The notes beneath the pieces were generated by a model. It was not told the origin of the DNA. It searched no databases and was given only the letters and a program-made list of their open reading frames with translations. A program made the position numbers and the translations under genes. Source: UBA877 sp035506155 (GTDB taxonomy: Bacteria > Chloroflexota > Anaerolineae > Anaerolineales > Villigracilaceae). Taken from it: a stretch of 64,000 nt of DNA. This document shows positions 40,725 through 49,368 of the stretch, piece by piece. Each line of letters opens with the position of its first letter. Position 1 is the stretch's first letter. The stretch lies in assembly GCA_035506155.1 (NCBI GenBank), contig DATJPX010000066.1, positions 1-64,000 on the forward strand, read 5' to 3'.

Positions 40725-43394
40725 ATGAAGCTGATGACTAACACTGAGATAAAAAGAGATGACCTCATTAGAGATTATTGGGGATTCGTACGGCAAACCC
40801 TGAATCGAATGGGTGATAAAGAATTCTATGTCACCAAGTCGGGGAAGCTAACTTTTTATGAGGTCAATCAGCACGCAAATATCATTTTTGAGGCAATCCA
40901 AAATATTACCAATGCGACCGGCCTGGGGATAGGATTGTTTTTGAATGACACACTCAACATCGCTCCTGCGATGATTGGGACCTTGAAATCTAGGGATTAC
41001 ATTGTCCCATTAGGCATCGATTTTCCTGAGTCGACATTGCTTTTCATGCTGGCAAATGCCGGGGTTAAAGTCATCCTGACGGTTGAACGATATTTGGATC
41101 AGATCAGGTCTGTGGCAGGAAAGAATTTTCCTATTTTATGCCTGGACCAGCTCGATTTTGGCGGGGGTAACAAAGATCCCATGATTCGTTACTCTCCCGA
41201 GGATCTTGTACAAATATTATTTACTTCTGGGTCCACGGGCCAGCCCAAAGGGGCGATTGAGGATTACCGCTATTTGGGCAGGGCGGCATTCAATAAAATT
41301 TCGAACAACGAATATGGTCCTGAATCCCGCATTTTACGGCTCTCTGCGTTCACATATTCTGCCTGGCATACCTCGATATTCGGCTCTTTGATTACGGGAA
41401 GCACGGTCTGTTCGTACGACATAAAGGAAAACGGAATCGCCGGCCTGCCCGATTGGATCCGTCAGGAAAGAATTACGAATTATCAATCTTCCCCGACGAT
41501 ATTTCGAAGCCTGATCAGCACCTTGGGTCCGGATGACACCTTCCCATCCGTCCATATATTTCATGCGGGGGGAGAGAAGCGGCTTCAAAAGGATATCCAG
41601 GATGTCAAAGCGCATTTTCCCAATGTCAAATATATTTATCTCGGTTTCGCTTCCACGGAAACGCATGCCGTTGCATCGACCCGATTCCCGGTGGATTATG
41701 ATTTCCAGGCGGACGAGCTCCCCAGCGGCGAGATTCGGCCGGATTTGACGGTGTTTATCCGGGATGAAGACGGCAACAACCTGCCGGCCGGCGAAGAAGG
41801 AGAAATCGTCGTATACGGTGACGCCCTGGCGCGCGGTTATATTAATAATCCAGAACTAACGAAGCAAAGATTCATCCCCGATCCAGACCATCCCGGGTGG
41901 CAGTATTTCAAAACAGGGGATCTGGGAAAAATACGCCTGGACGGCCAGTTGGTGCACCTTGGACGCCTGGACAATATGGTGAAGATCCGGGGCGTCCGAA
42001 TCGAACTGACCAGTATCGAAAATCATATCCTCTCTTATCCCGGGGTCATTCAAGTTGCCTCAAGGGTTTTTGAGGATAAAAAGGGAAACAAGAAAATAGC
42101 CATGTATTTTGTTGCGGAGGAAGGGATTCGGGTGCCTGTTTCGGACCTCCGCAAATACCTGGCGGAACGGCTGCCGCGGCACCTGCTGCCGCATTACTTG
42201 ATTGCCATCGACCAGCTGCCTGTCACAGTGAGCGGCAAAGTAGTCCTCCACCAGCTTCCCATTCCGGAAATGGTCAGACCACCGCTTTCCAATGATTACG
42301 TGGCGCCCGGCGATGAGCTTGAACGAGCGTTGGTCGCGATCTGGGAAGAACAAATCGGTGTGAGCGGAATTGGTGTAACCGATGACTTTTTCGAAGTCGG
42401 AGGCGATTCGCTCATCGGCGTATTGCTTTTTGCCGGGATCGAGGAAGCCCTCGGCGAGGATTTGCCAGTCTCGGTGCTTTTGATTGCCTCGACCATTCGC
42501 GAACAGGCAGATTTGATAAAAAGCAAGCGCACCGATAAAAGTTTTTCCCCTATTATTCCGATCAATGCCGATGGAAGTGGCGCCCCCTTGTTCTTTATAC
42601 CGGGTAAGGGCGGCTATCCAACCCGAATCCGCCACCTGGCAAAAAAGATCGATATCCAGACCTCAATCTATGCTTTACAAGATCTGATGGCGGAAAAGCA
42701 GGATCCTTCCGATCGATCGATTGAGGCGGCCGCATCCTTTTATTTGAACGAAATCAAGAAAATCTTTCCCCACGGCCCTTACATCCTTGTCGGGGAATCG
42801 TTGGGCGGAAAGATCGCATATGAGATGGCGAGGCGTTTGGATTCAATCGGTGAAGCCGTCCCTCTTCTTGTGCTCCTCGACACCTATAACATGGAGGAAT
42901 TCGGCATCGATTCCTACCGTGAAGATAAATACTGGATGCTGATTAAAAAACATCTGACCATTTTGTTTATGGCAGATTGGCAGGGGAAACTCGATTACCT
43001 CCGGTTCTATCGGGAGGTCGGCATGCAAAAATTAGGACGTTTTTCGAAACGACGAATGTCGAGTTTACAAAATAAATTATCGCCCGCTCTCCCGGAAAGT
43101 GTCCGCCGCTTGGAAAGCACGAACCGCCAGGCGGTCAAGAAATATCGGGTTCAACCTTACCCGGGGCGGGTTATTCTCTTCAAGGCATTGCGTGGCTCGT
43201 CTGCTTATAATCCGAGCAATGGCTGGGATAAAGTAGCATTGGGAGAATTGGTCATTCATCCCTTGGATTGTTATCATGGGAGCGTTTTGTTCGAGCCGGC
43301 CGTAGGCCAGGTGGCCAAAATCCTCCAGGGATACATTGACGATATCAGCAATACTTCTCAGGATACCAAGATTGACCTTCTTGAACAGGATTAA
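40725..43394 (+). CDS. stand-alone A-T-TE (NRPS-like) synthetase
   Basis: 889 residues in one module. Adenylation domain (about 1-520): A3 FTSGSTGQPKG (166-176), A5 GFASTETH (307-314), A7 YFKTGDLGK (394-402), A8 RLDNMVKIRGVRIEL, and the A10 lysine in SGKV (Lys505). Carrier domain with phosphopantetheine Ser562 in VGGDSL. Thioesterase (about 605-885) with GESLGG (Ser692), LLDT (Asp719) and a late His in YHGSV. In core A4 the position that is Asp in alpha-amino-acid activating domains is Thr210 (AFTYSAW), so a non-amino acid, such as a 2-oxo or aryl acid, is the likely substrate. This is the architecture of ralfuranone- or atromentin-type synthetases. Either ATG (40725 or 40734) may be used. 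Confidence 0.88.
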   Translation: MKLMTNTEIKRDDLIRDYWGFVRQTLNRMGDKEFYVTKSGKLTFYEVNQHANIIFEAIQNITNATGLGIGLFLNDTLNIAPAMIGTLKSRDYIVPLGIDFPESTLLFMLANAGVKVILTVERYLDQIRSVAGKNFPILCLDQLDFGGGNKDPMIRYSPEDLVQILFTSGSTGQPKGAIEDYRYLGRAAFNKISNNEYGPESRILRLSAFTYSAWHTSIFGSLITGSTVCSYDIKENGIAGLPDWIRQERITNYQSSPTIFRSLISTLGPDDTFPSVHIFHAGGEKRLQKDIQDVKAHFPNVKYIYLGFASTETHAVASTRFPVDYDFQADELPSGEIRPDLTVFIRDEDGNNLPAGEEGEIVVYGDALARGYINNPELTKQRFIPDPDHPGWQYFKTGDLGKIRLDGQLVHLGRLDNMVKIRGVRIELTSIENHILSYPGVIQVASRVFEDKKGNKKIAMYFVAEEGIRVPVSDLRKYLAERLPRHLLPHYLIAIDQLPVTVSGKVVLHQLPIPEMVRPPLSNDYVAPGDELERALVAIWEEQIGVSGIGVTDDFFEVGGDSLIGVLLFAGIEEALGEDLPVSVLLIASTIREQADLIKSKRTDKSFSPIIPINADGSGAPLFFIPGKGGYPTRIRHLAKKIDIQTSIYALQDLMAEKQDPSDRSIEAAASFYLNEIKKIFPHGPYILVGESLGGKIAYEMARRLDSIGEAVPLLVLLDTYNMEEFGIDSYREDKYWMLIKKHLTILFMADWQGKLDYLRFYREVGMQKLGRFSKRRMSSLQNKLSPALPESVRRLESTNRQAVKKYRVQPYPGRVILFKALRGSSAYNPSNGWDKVALGELVIHPLDCYHGSVLFEPAVGQVAKILQGYIDDISNTSQDTKIDLLEQD

Positions 43395-44059
43395 TGCGCC
43401 TGGCGGTTGATCCGCAGCCAGGTTTGATTCCAATACTTGGATATCTCGCCTTTTAATTCGGTTACTGATAGCCCTCTGCTCGTACACTCTTCTTTTATCC
43501 AGCCGAAGCTATGATTCACCATCCCTTTTGGCTGGACCGGGTCGCCCGCTCCGATCCAGTTCTGGCCTTTGTAATCTGGCTTGAATACTGTTGCCGGATA
43601 ATAGGTTGTAAGGAGTACGCCCTTCGGACTCGCAGTGCTCACGAAGCCGTCTAGCATGCTTTGGATTTGGCGTTTCGCTGCGTGCGTCCAGATCGAGAGG
43701 GCGACAAAATAATCGAAGTTCTCCCTGAATATTGAAAAATTGAAATCCGCATTATGGTCGAACCGGGGTTCCTTGAGACTCACTAATCCAGGCTCCAGGA
43801 GGTATTTGATTCCTGCCTCCAGCATCATCTTATTCGGCTCGATGCCGAAATACCGATTCTTGTCGAGGAAGTGAATGAGCCAGTACCCTCCCCGGAGGCA
43901 GCCACAGCCGATATCCAATACCCTGGAATTGGGATTAAGCCCTTCATTTAGGAGCGCGATTAATTGCGTGCGTCCGGCGATCTCGAACCGTTTGAGAGTC
44001 CCGCCGAGGAATATCCCCTCGGCCGCGATCTTGTTTGCCCGATCCATCAATGTTTCCAT
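43391..44059 (-). CDS. class I SAM-dependent methyltransferase
   Basis: 222 residues. Motif I is RVLDIGCGCLRGGYWLI; strand 2 ends FGIEPNK; motif IV region YFVALSIWTHA and later GVLLTTYYPA. A GGGAG precedes the ATG. Its stop codon overlaps that of the A-T-TE gene by 4 bases in tail-to-tail orientation. It might methylate the product of that synthetase or a glycan; the substrate is unknown. Confidence 0.82.
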   Translation of the reverse strand: METLMDRANKIAAEGIFLGGTLKRFEIAGRTQLIALLNEGLNPNSRVLDIGCGCLRGGYWLIHFLDKNRYFGIEPNKMMLEAGIKYLLEPGLVSLKEPRFDHNADFNFSIFRENFDYFVALSIWTHAAKRQIQSMLDGFVSTASPKGVLLTTYYPATVFKPDYKGQNWIGAGDPVQPKGMVNHSFGWIKEECTSRGLSVTELKGEISKYWNQTWLRINRQAH

Positions 44060-44169
44060 TTGATCTCCCTGCCCCGTCTATTATGTCGGCCGGTTCGAAG
44101 GGTTGCCGGATGCACCTCTGCTTTCCAGCCGGTTAAATCAAAAAGGCCTGGATGGCCTGATTGAACCTG

Positions 44170-44243
44170 TGGGCGCGGAGGGGCTCGAACCCCCGACCTC
44201 ATCAATGTGAGTGATGCGCTCTAACCGGCTGAGCTACGCGCCC
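44170..44243 (-). tRNA. tRNA-Val(CAC)
   Basis: The 74-base minus-strand sequence folds as a full cloverleaf: acceptor GGGCGCG/CGCGCCC, D arm GCTC/GAGC, anticodon stem CATCA/TGATG with loop CTCACAT giving anticodon CAC, and TTCGAGC in the T arm. Discriminator A; CCA is not encoded. Its 3' end faces the accessory island. Confidence 0.95.
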
Positions 44244-44374
44244 GAGGTGACCGGGATTATAGCCGAGGCTCCACGCTTTGACAAGGCCGATAATAAAACG
44301 TGGTTTTTTTGTCACTTTTCGGCCTTTTGCGCATCTGATAAAATGGATAGAGTAAAATCCTTGTGAGGTGGTCA

Positions 44375-45340
44375 ATGCTGAATTTAAGTGGATTGTCGTC
44401 AGCCTCCATGAACGAAACTCGACACGTCAAGATGCTCGTTCTGGGCTCGGGCCCGGCCGGATTCGCCGCGGCGCTTTACGCGGCCCGGGCAGAATTGGCT
44501 CCGGTTGTGTTGACCGGCACCGAGTTGGGCGGTCAGGCCGCCCTGACCTACACGATCGAAAACTACCCGGGTTTTCCGGAAGGGGTGGGGGGCGCGGAGC
44601 TCGGTGAATTATTCCAGAAACAAGCCGAGCATTTTGGCGCAAAAGTCGAATTCGCTTCGGCCCAATCTGTCGATCTGTCGAAACGCCCATTCAAGGTTAC
44701 CAGCGACGCTGGCGTCTACCTGGCGGATTCACTGGTCATTGCCACGGGTGCCCGCCCCAACCACCTGGAGATCCCCGGCGAGACCGACCTGATCGGACGC
44801 GGGGTTTCCTACTGCGCCACATGCGACGGCGCTTTTTTCAAAGAGCGGCAGGTGGTGGTGGTCGGCGGGGGGGACAGCGCACTGGAGGAAGGACTTTTCC
44901 TGACTCGCTACGCCTCTTCCGTGACGATTATCCACCGACGGGACAGCTTGCGGGCCGGCGCGATCCTGCAGAAACGCGCCCTCGACCATCCAAAGATAAA
45001 GTTCATCTGGAATACCTTGGTTACCGAAGTCGTCGGTAACGACGGGAAGACCGAAGCGGTCAAGTTGAAAAACCTCAAGACTGGCGAAGAAAGCCAGGTC
45101 CCGACGGATGGCGTGTTCATTTTCATCGGACACACCCCGAACACGCAGTTGTTCACTGACCAGTTGGCGATGGAAAACGGATACATAAAGGTCGACGAGC
45201 GGATGAATACAAGCGTGGCCGGAGTGTATGCTGCCGGGGAGGCTGCCGACTCGCACTTTCGACAGGTCGTCACCTCGGCTGGGATGGGCGCGGCAGCCGC
45301 CATCGAGGCCACCCACTTTCTCGAGCATACATCGGGATAG
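44375..45340 (+). CDS. trxB: thioredoxin-disulfide reductase
   Basis: 321 residues. NADPH-dependent FAD enzyme that reduces thioredoxin. FAD motif GSGPAGFAAALYAARA, the redox-active CATC (in GVSYCATCDGAFF), the NADPH motif VVGGGDSALEEG and the C-terminal GVYAAGEAADSHFRQVVTSAGMGAAAA are all in place (the usual GD of the last motif is GE). The ATG at 44375 is preferred because GAGGTG lies five bases upstream; a GTG at 44363 is possible. The partner thioredoxin is not in view. Confidence 0.95.
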   Translation: MLNLSGLSSASMNETRHVKMLVLGSGPAGFAAALYAARAELAPVVLTGTELGGQAALTYTIENYPGFPEGVGGAELGELFQKQAEHFGAKVEFASAQSVDLSKRPFKVTSDAGVYLADSLVIATGARPNHLEIPGETDLIGRGVSYCATCDGAFFKERQVVVVGGGDSALEEGLFLTRYASSVTIIHRRDSLRAGAILQKRALDHPKIKFIWNTLVTEVVGNDGKTEAVKLKNLKTGEESQVPTDGVFIFIGHTPNTQLFTDQLAMENGYIKVDERMNTSVAGVYAAGEAADSHFRQVVTSAGMGAAAAIEATHFLEHTSG

Positions 45341-45357
45341 AGGTCCCAAGTGAAACT

Positions 45358-45381
45358 CAGGGCACGCACACGCGTGCCCTG
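45358..45381. other. strong hairpin after trxB without T run
   Basis: CAGGGCACGC and GCGTGCCCTG form a perfect 10-bp stem around ACAC. No T run follows, so it may stabilise the 3' end or terminate with help. Confidence 0.55.
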
Positions 45382-45475
45382 ATGCGTTAACGTTGTCTAA
45401 AATGCCAAGCTTCATCTCTACCTTCTGGACCAAAATTGTAGTATAAATTCTTTCATCCATCCTTTGGGAGAGACT

Positions 45476-46414
45476 ATGACATCTAAAATATCAATTGTTG
45501 GTGCGGGAATGACCGGCTCGACGACAGCCCACTGGCTAGCCGAGCGCGAGATTGCCGACCTGGTGCTGGTCGACATCGTGGAAGGCATGCCGCAGGGCAA
45601 AGCCCTCGACCTGCAGGAAGCCCTGCCGGTCATCGGCAAGGATGTATCCGTGGTCGGGAGCAATGATTTTGCCGCCACGAAAGGCTCGGACATCGTCGTG
45701 ATCACCGCCGGCGTGCCTCGCAAACCCGGGATGAGCCGGGAGGATCTGCTGACGATCAATTCCAAGATCGTCAGCGACGCAACCACGAGCGCCCTCAAAT
45801 ATTCACCGGATGCAATTATTATCGTGTTGACCAACCCCCTGGATACGATGGCTTACCTGGCCATGAAGGTCGGGAAGCTGCCGCGTGAGCGCATCATCGG
45901 CCAGGCCGGGATCCTCGACTCGGCGCGCATGCGGGCCTTCGTGGCTTTGGAGACCGGCGTCAGCGTGGAAAACATCGCTTGTTACGTGCTGGGCGGGCAT
46001 GGGGACGAGATGGTCCCACTGACCCGCCATTCGAATGTAGCCGGCGTTCCATTGCGGGAATTCCTTGCGCCCGACAAGCTGGAAGCCATCGTCACCCGCA
46101 CCCGTAAAGGTGGGGGCGAGATCGTCAACCTGCTCAAGACCGGCTCGGCGTATTATGCCCCGGCGGTCGCCGTGGCGCAGATGGCTGAAGCCATTCTGAA
46201 GGACAAGCACTTGATCGTGCCCGCTTCTGCTTTCATGAAAGGCGAGTACGGTCTGAAGGATATGTTCTTCGGGGTGCCGGCTCAGTTGGGGCGGGGTGGC
46301 CTCGAAAGGGTGGTCGAATACGATCTCGACAAGGCGGAAAAAGCCGAGTTGGAAAAATCCGCTGCAGCCGTCAAGGAAAGCATCGGGGTTATGACGGGCC
46401 TGGTGAAGTTATAA
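45476..46414 (+). CDS. mdh: malate dehydrogenase, LDH-like type
   Basis: 312 residues. It interconverts malate and oxaloacetate with NAD. Visible are the Rossmann motif SIVGAGMTGSTTAHWLAE, the substrate-binding loop ITAGVPRKPGMSREDLL, LTNPLDTMAYLAMK and the catalytic His in LGGHGDEMVPL. The pattern is that of the LDH-like MDH group found in Chloroflexus. A GGGAG precedes the ATG. It is followed after 54 bases by citrate synthase, so the two consecutive citric-acid-cycle enzymes form an operon. Confidence 0.96.
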   Translation: MTSKISIVGAGMTGSTTAHWLAEREIADLVLVDIVEGMPQGKALDLQEALPVIGKDVSVVGSNDFAATKGSDIVVITAGVPRKPGMSREDLLTINSKIVSDATTSALKYSPDAIIIVLTNPLDTMAYLAMKVGKLPRERIIGQAGILDSARMRAFVALETGVSVENIACYVLGGHGDEMVPLTRHSNVAGVPLREFLAPDKLEAIVTRTRKGGGEIVNLLKTGSAYYAPAVAVAQMAEAILKDKHLIVPASAFMKGEYGLKDMFFGVPAQLGRGGLERVVEYDLDKAEKAELEKSAAAVKESIGVMTGLVKL

Positions 46415-46468
46415 TAGGTTGATTGCGCAGACGATTGCGTTCCCGATCATTTTTGGTGGAGGAGTCCT

Positions 46469-47773
46469 ATGATTCTGCATGACAAGATTTCAGCACAGTT
46501 ACCCGCCTGGCGTGAACGCGTCAAGGTCCTCGTCAAGGAGCATGGCGAGAAAGTCATCGACCAGGTAACCATCAGCCAGGTTTACGGGGGGATGCGTGAC
46601 ATCAAGAGCATGGTCACGGATGTCTCTTTCGTGAATCCGGCTACCGGGATTACTTTCCGGGGTATGGCCATCCCGGAGGTGCTCGCCAAACTCCCCAAGC
46701 CGCGCGGCAACAAGATGCCCTACGTCGGCGGGTTGTATTACCTTCTGATGACGGGCGAGATACCCACCCGGGTCCAGGCAGAGGAAGTGGAAAAGGATTG
46801 GGCGGCCCGGGCAATCGTGCCGGATCATGTGTTCAAGATGATCCGCTCGATGCCCAAGGAAACCCACCCGATGGTGCTGCTCTCGCAAGCCGTTCTGGCC
46901 CTCGAGGGCGAGTCCAAATTTGCCAGGGCGTATCACGAAGGGGCCAAGAAGGACGCCTACTGGGAATCGACCCTGGAAGATTCCCTTGACCTGACAGCCA
47001 AGCTCCCGGTCATCGCGGCCTTCATTTACCGCTTGAAATATTTCAACGAGACCAAGAAACCCAAATACAACGCCCGCCAGGACTATGGGACGAATTTCTC
47101 CCGGATGATGGGTGTCTCGGATCGCAAAGGCTATGCAGAGTTGGCCCGCCTGTATTTCATCCTGCACTCCGACCACGAGTCTGGAAACGTCTCGGCGCAC
47201 GCCACCCACCTGGTCGGATCGGCTCTTTCGGACGCCTACTATGCCTTCTCGGCGGGCTTGAACGGCCTGGCCGGTCCGCTGCACGGACTTGCCAACCAGG
47301 AATGCCTCGGCTGGCTGATCGACGTGCGTGACAAGTTCGGCGGCGTTCCCAGTCGCGAAGAATTATACAAATTTGCCTGGGACACGCTCAACGGCGGCAA
47401 AGTCATCCCGGGCTACGGACATGCCGTCCTGCGCGTCACCGACCCGCGCTACGTCGCCCAGCTCGAATTCGCCAAGGCCCGTTTCCCAGATGACACGCTC
47501 CTTCGGCTGGCGGAATTGGTCTACGATGTGGTCCCCGCCGTACTCAAGGAACAGGGCAAGGCCAAGAATCCCGCTCCGAACGTGGACGCCATTTCGGGTA
47601 CGCTGCAGTACTATTACGGTGTGCGTGAGTTCGACTTCTATACCGTTCTGTTTGGCGTCGGCCGCGCCCTGGGCGTGACCGCCAACCTGGTCTGGGCGCG
47701 TGCCCTCGGCCAGCCGATCGAACGGCCGAAGTCCCTCTCGACGGCCATGCTTGAAGAAGCCGCCAAACAATAA
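46469..47773 (+). CDS. gltA: citrate synthase, mitochondrial-like type
   Basis: 434 residues. Condenses oxaloacetate and acetyl-CoA. Its sequence follows the mitochondrial pattern more than the E. coli GltA pattern: SDHESGNVSAHATHLVGSALSDAYYAFSAG is broken here only for length, with the catalytic GPLHGLANQE and GYGHAVLRVTDPRY His residues and the NVDAISG Asp. GGAGGAG precedes the ATG. It ends at a strong terminator. Confidence 0.95.
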   Translation: MILHDKISAQLPAWRERVKVLVKEHGEKVIDQVTISQVYGGMRDIKSMVTDVSFVNPATGITFRGMAIPEVLAKLPKPRGNKMPYVGGLYYLLMTGEIPTRVQAEEVEKDWAARAIVPDHVFKMIRSMPKETHPMVLLSQAVLALEGESKFARAYHEGAKKDAYWESTLEDSLDLTAKLPVIAAFIYRLKYFNETKKPKYNARQDYGTNFSRMMGVSDRKGYAELARLYFILHSDHESGNVSAHATHLVGSALSDAYYAFSAGLNGLAGPLHGLANQECLGWLIDVRDKFGGVPSREELYKFAWDTLNGGKVIPGYGHAVLRVTDPRYVAQLEFAKARFPDDTLLRLAELVYDVVPAVLKEQGKAKNPAPNVDAISGTLQYYYGVREFDFYTVLFGVGRALGVTANLVWARALGQPIERPKSLSTAMLEEAAKQ

Positions 47774-47797
47774 GCCAACTCGTTGCCGAAACACAAA

Positions 47798-47828
47798 AAC
47801 TTCCCGGGAGTGAGCCGGGAAGTTTTTT
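47798..47828. terminator. bidirectional terminator after gltA
   Basis: AACTTCCCGG and CCGGGAAGTT form a 10-bp stem with a 7-base loop, then TTTT; an A run before it serves the convergent HAD gene. Confidence 0.9.
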
Positions 47829-47854
47829 ATCCAGGCAGATGGTCGAACCTCCGC

Positions 47855-48484
47855 TCAGTTTTGGAGGAGATCAAGAATATCGCTGGCTTTCGAGAACACC
47901 AGATCGGGGGATTGGGTTTTCAACGTCTGGATATCCGTATAGCCCCAGCTCACCGCGCCGAAGGCGATCCCCGCCCGGCGGGCCGCCTCGAGGTCGCGAA
48001 TCTCGTCCCCGATGGCTAGGATCCGGCTTTTTTCCAGGCCTGTTCTCCGGACAATTCGTTGGAAGCTCGCCTTTTTCCCATTCAAGGAAATGTCGCATTC
48101 CATGTACTTGAAGAGATTTGCATTGCCTTCGCCGAGCACCTTTAGAATGTTCGTCCTGGCATTGGATGTCGCCAGGGCGAGCTCCGCCCCGTTCCGGGAC
48201 AACTCAACCAAGACCGAAGGGATCCCCTCGAACAGAGGCACGCGCTCGATCTCGCGGGCCATGCGGATTTTGATCTCCCGACCGATCTTCGGTGCCTGCC
48301 AGATGGAAATTCCGATGGCTTTCATGACCTGGGCCGCTTTGTAGGTTCTCAGGATCGCCACTTTTTCCGGCCCGAGGCGGTTGAAATGATATGCGTCAGC
48401 CATCTCGTTGAACAGGCCGACCAGCCACGGGAAGGAGTCGGCCAGGGTGCCGTCGAAATCGAAAATGATCAGCTTGTATTTCAC
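47855..48484 (-). CDS. HAD-superfamily phosphatase
   Basis: 209 residues. Motif I DFDGTLADS at the N-terminus, motif II LATSNA, motif III Lys (GKKASFQ) and motif IV AIGDEIRDLEAARRAG. The pattern is that of phosphoglycolate-phosphatase-like HAD hydrolases. It follows the methyltransferase gene by 14 bases and probably shares its transcript. Substrate not determined. Confidence 0.88.
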   Translation of the reverse strand: MKYKLIIFDFDGTLADSFPWLVGLFNEMADAYHFNRLGPEKVAILRTYKAAQVMKAIGISIWQAPKIGREIKIRMAREIERVPLFEGIPSVLVELSRNGAELALATSNARTNILKVLGEGNANLFKYMECDISLNGKKASFQRIVRRTGLEKSRILAIGDEIRDLEAARRAGIAFGAVSWGYTDIQTLKTQSPDLVFSKASDILDLLQN

Positions 48485-48498
48485 AGGGACGGAAAGCC

Positions 48499-49287
48499 CT
48501 ACGGTTTGATAGCCCGGGTGGCGATGTAAGTTGGGTGATACTTGCTCACCGGCGAATCGGGGCAGATGTCTTCGTAAAAGCCCGTGATCTGGAACCCGGT
48601 GTCCGTCTGGCCGGCGATCTGGTCGGTCAGGCTGTGGCCGAACTCGAGCGGCGTGCCCTCTTCAATGCACACATCCAGGTCTTCGGGATCCATGTCTTTC
48701 AGGTCGGAGTAGGGGATGGAGTAGCGGACCGTCAGGGTTTCCTGTTCGTCTTCGTGCGTGCCGAACAGGTAATAGATCGGATTGGCAAAGCCGGCCAAAA
48801 GCAATCCACCGTGACGCAGGACGCGATAGGCTTCCTTCCAGACCGGCCGGACCTCGGGACAGAAAACGTTGGATACCGGGTGGAAGACTAGGTCGAAGCT
48901 CTCCGCGGCGAAAGCGGACAGGTCGCGCATGTCCCCTTCAACCGTTTTGAGCGGTAGCCCTTCGCGGTCAGCGACCATGCGGTCCCGTTCGAGCTGGGCC
49001 GGTGAATTGTCGAATATGGTGACGTGTGCTCCCAATGCCGCAAAGACCGGCCCCTGCTGACCTCCGCCGCAAGCCAGGCCGAGGATATCGAGGTTGACAA
49101 ATGGCGGGAACCAGTCCTTTGGCACCGGAACAGTCTCGGTCAGCAGCAGCGAGAATTCGCCTCTGCGAGCCTTTGCAATCACCTCGGGCGTATCCGGCAT
49201 GGTAAATGGATTGTTGTAATCCACCTGCCGGTCCCAGGCGTAACGGTTGTATTCGCGAATGTTGAGGGCGGGCTTCGGTTTTGGCAT
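48499..49287 (-). CDS. class I SAM-dependent methyltransferase
   Basis: 262 residues. Motif I is LDILGLACGGGQQGPVFAALG, an unusual CGGGQQ variant seen in a subgroup of small-molecule methyltransferases, followed by VTIFDNSPAQLERD, VEGDMRDL and FDLVFHPVSNVF, then YRVLRHGGLLLAGF. A GGAG precedes the ATG and a TATAAT (49310-49305, minus) lies 17 bases upstream. The substrate is unknown. Confidence 0.85.
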   Translation of the reverse strand: MPKPKPALNIREYNRYAWDRQVDYNNPFTMPDTPEVIAKARRGEFSLLLTETVPVPKDWFPPFVNLDILGLACGGGQQGPVFAALGAHVTIFDNSPAQLERDRMVADREGLPLKTVEGDMRDLSAFAAESFDLVFHPVSNVFCPEVRPVWKEAYRVLRHGGLLLAGFANPIYYLFGTHEDEQETLTVRYSIPYSDLKDMDPEDLDVCIEEGTPLEFGHSLTDQIAGQTDTGFQITGFYEDICPDSPVSKYHPTYIATRAIKP

Positions 49288-49317
49288 GAAGGTCTCCAGT
49301 TGGGATTATACACTCAC

Positions 49318-49349
49318 AAAAATCCCCACGCAGCACCTGCGTGGGGATT
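49318..49349 (-). terminator. terminator of the LysM-protein gene
   Basis: AATCCCCACGCAG and CTGCGTGGGGATT form a perfect 13-bp stem with a 3-base loop, followed on the minus strand by TTTTT. Confidence 0.9.
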
Positions 49350-49368
49350 CTCTCGATTCTGTAGGTGG

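Noticed and set aside
44170..44243. Possible att site formed by tRNA-Val for the island
   Set aside because: I could not find a repeat of the tRNA 3' end near 28.9-29.1 kb and no integrase is encoded, so no attachment site is claimed.
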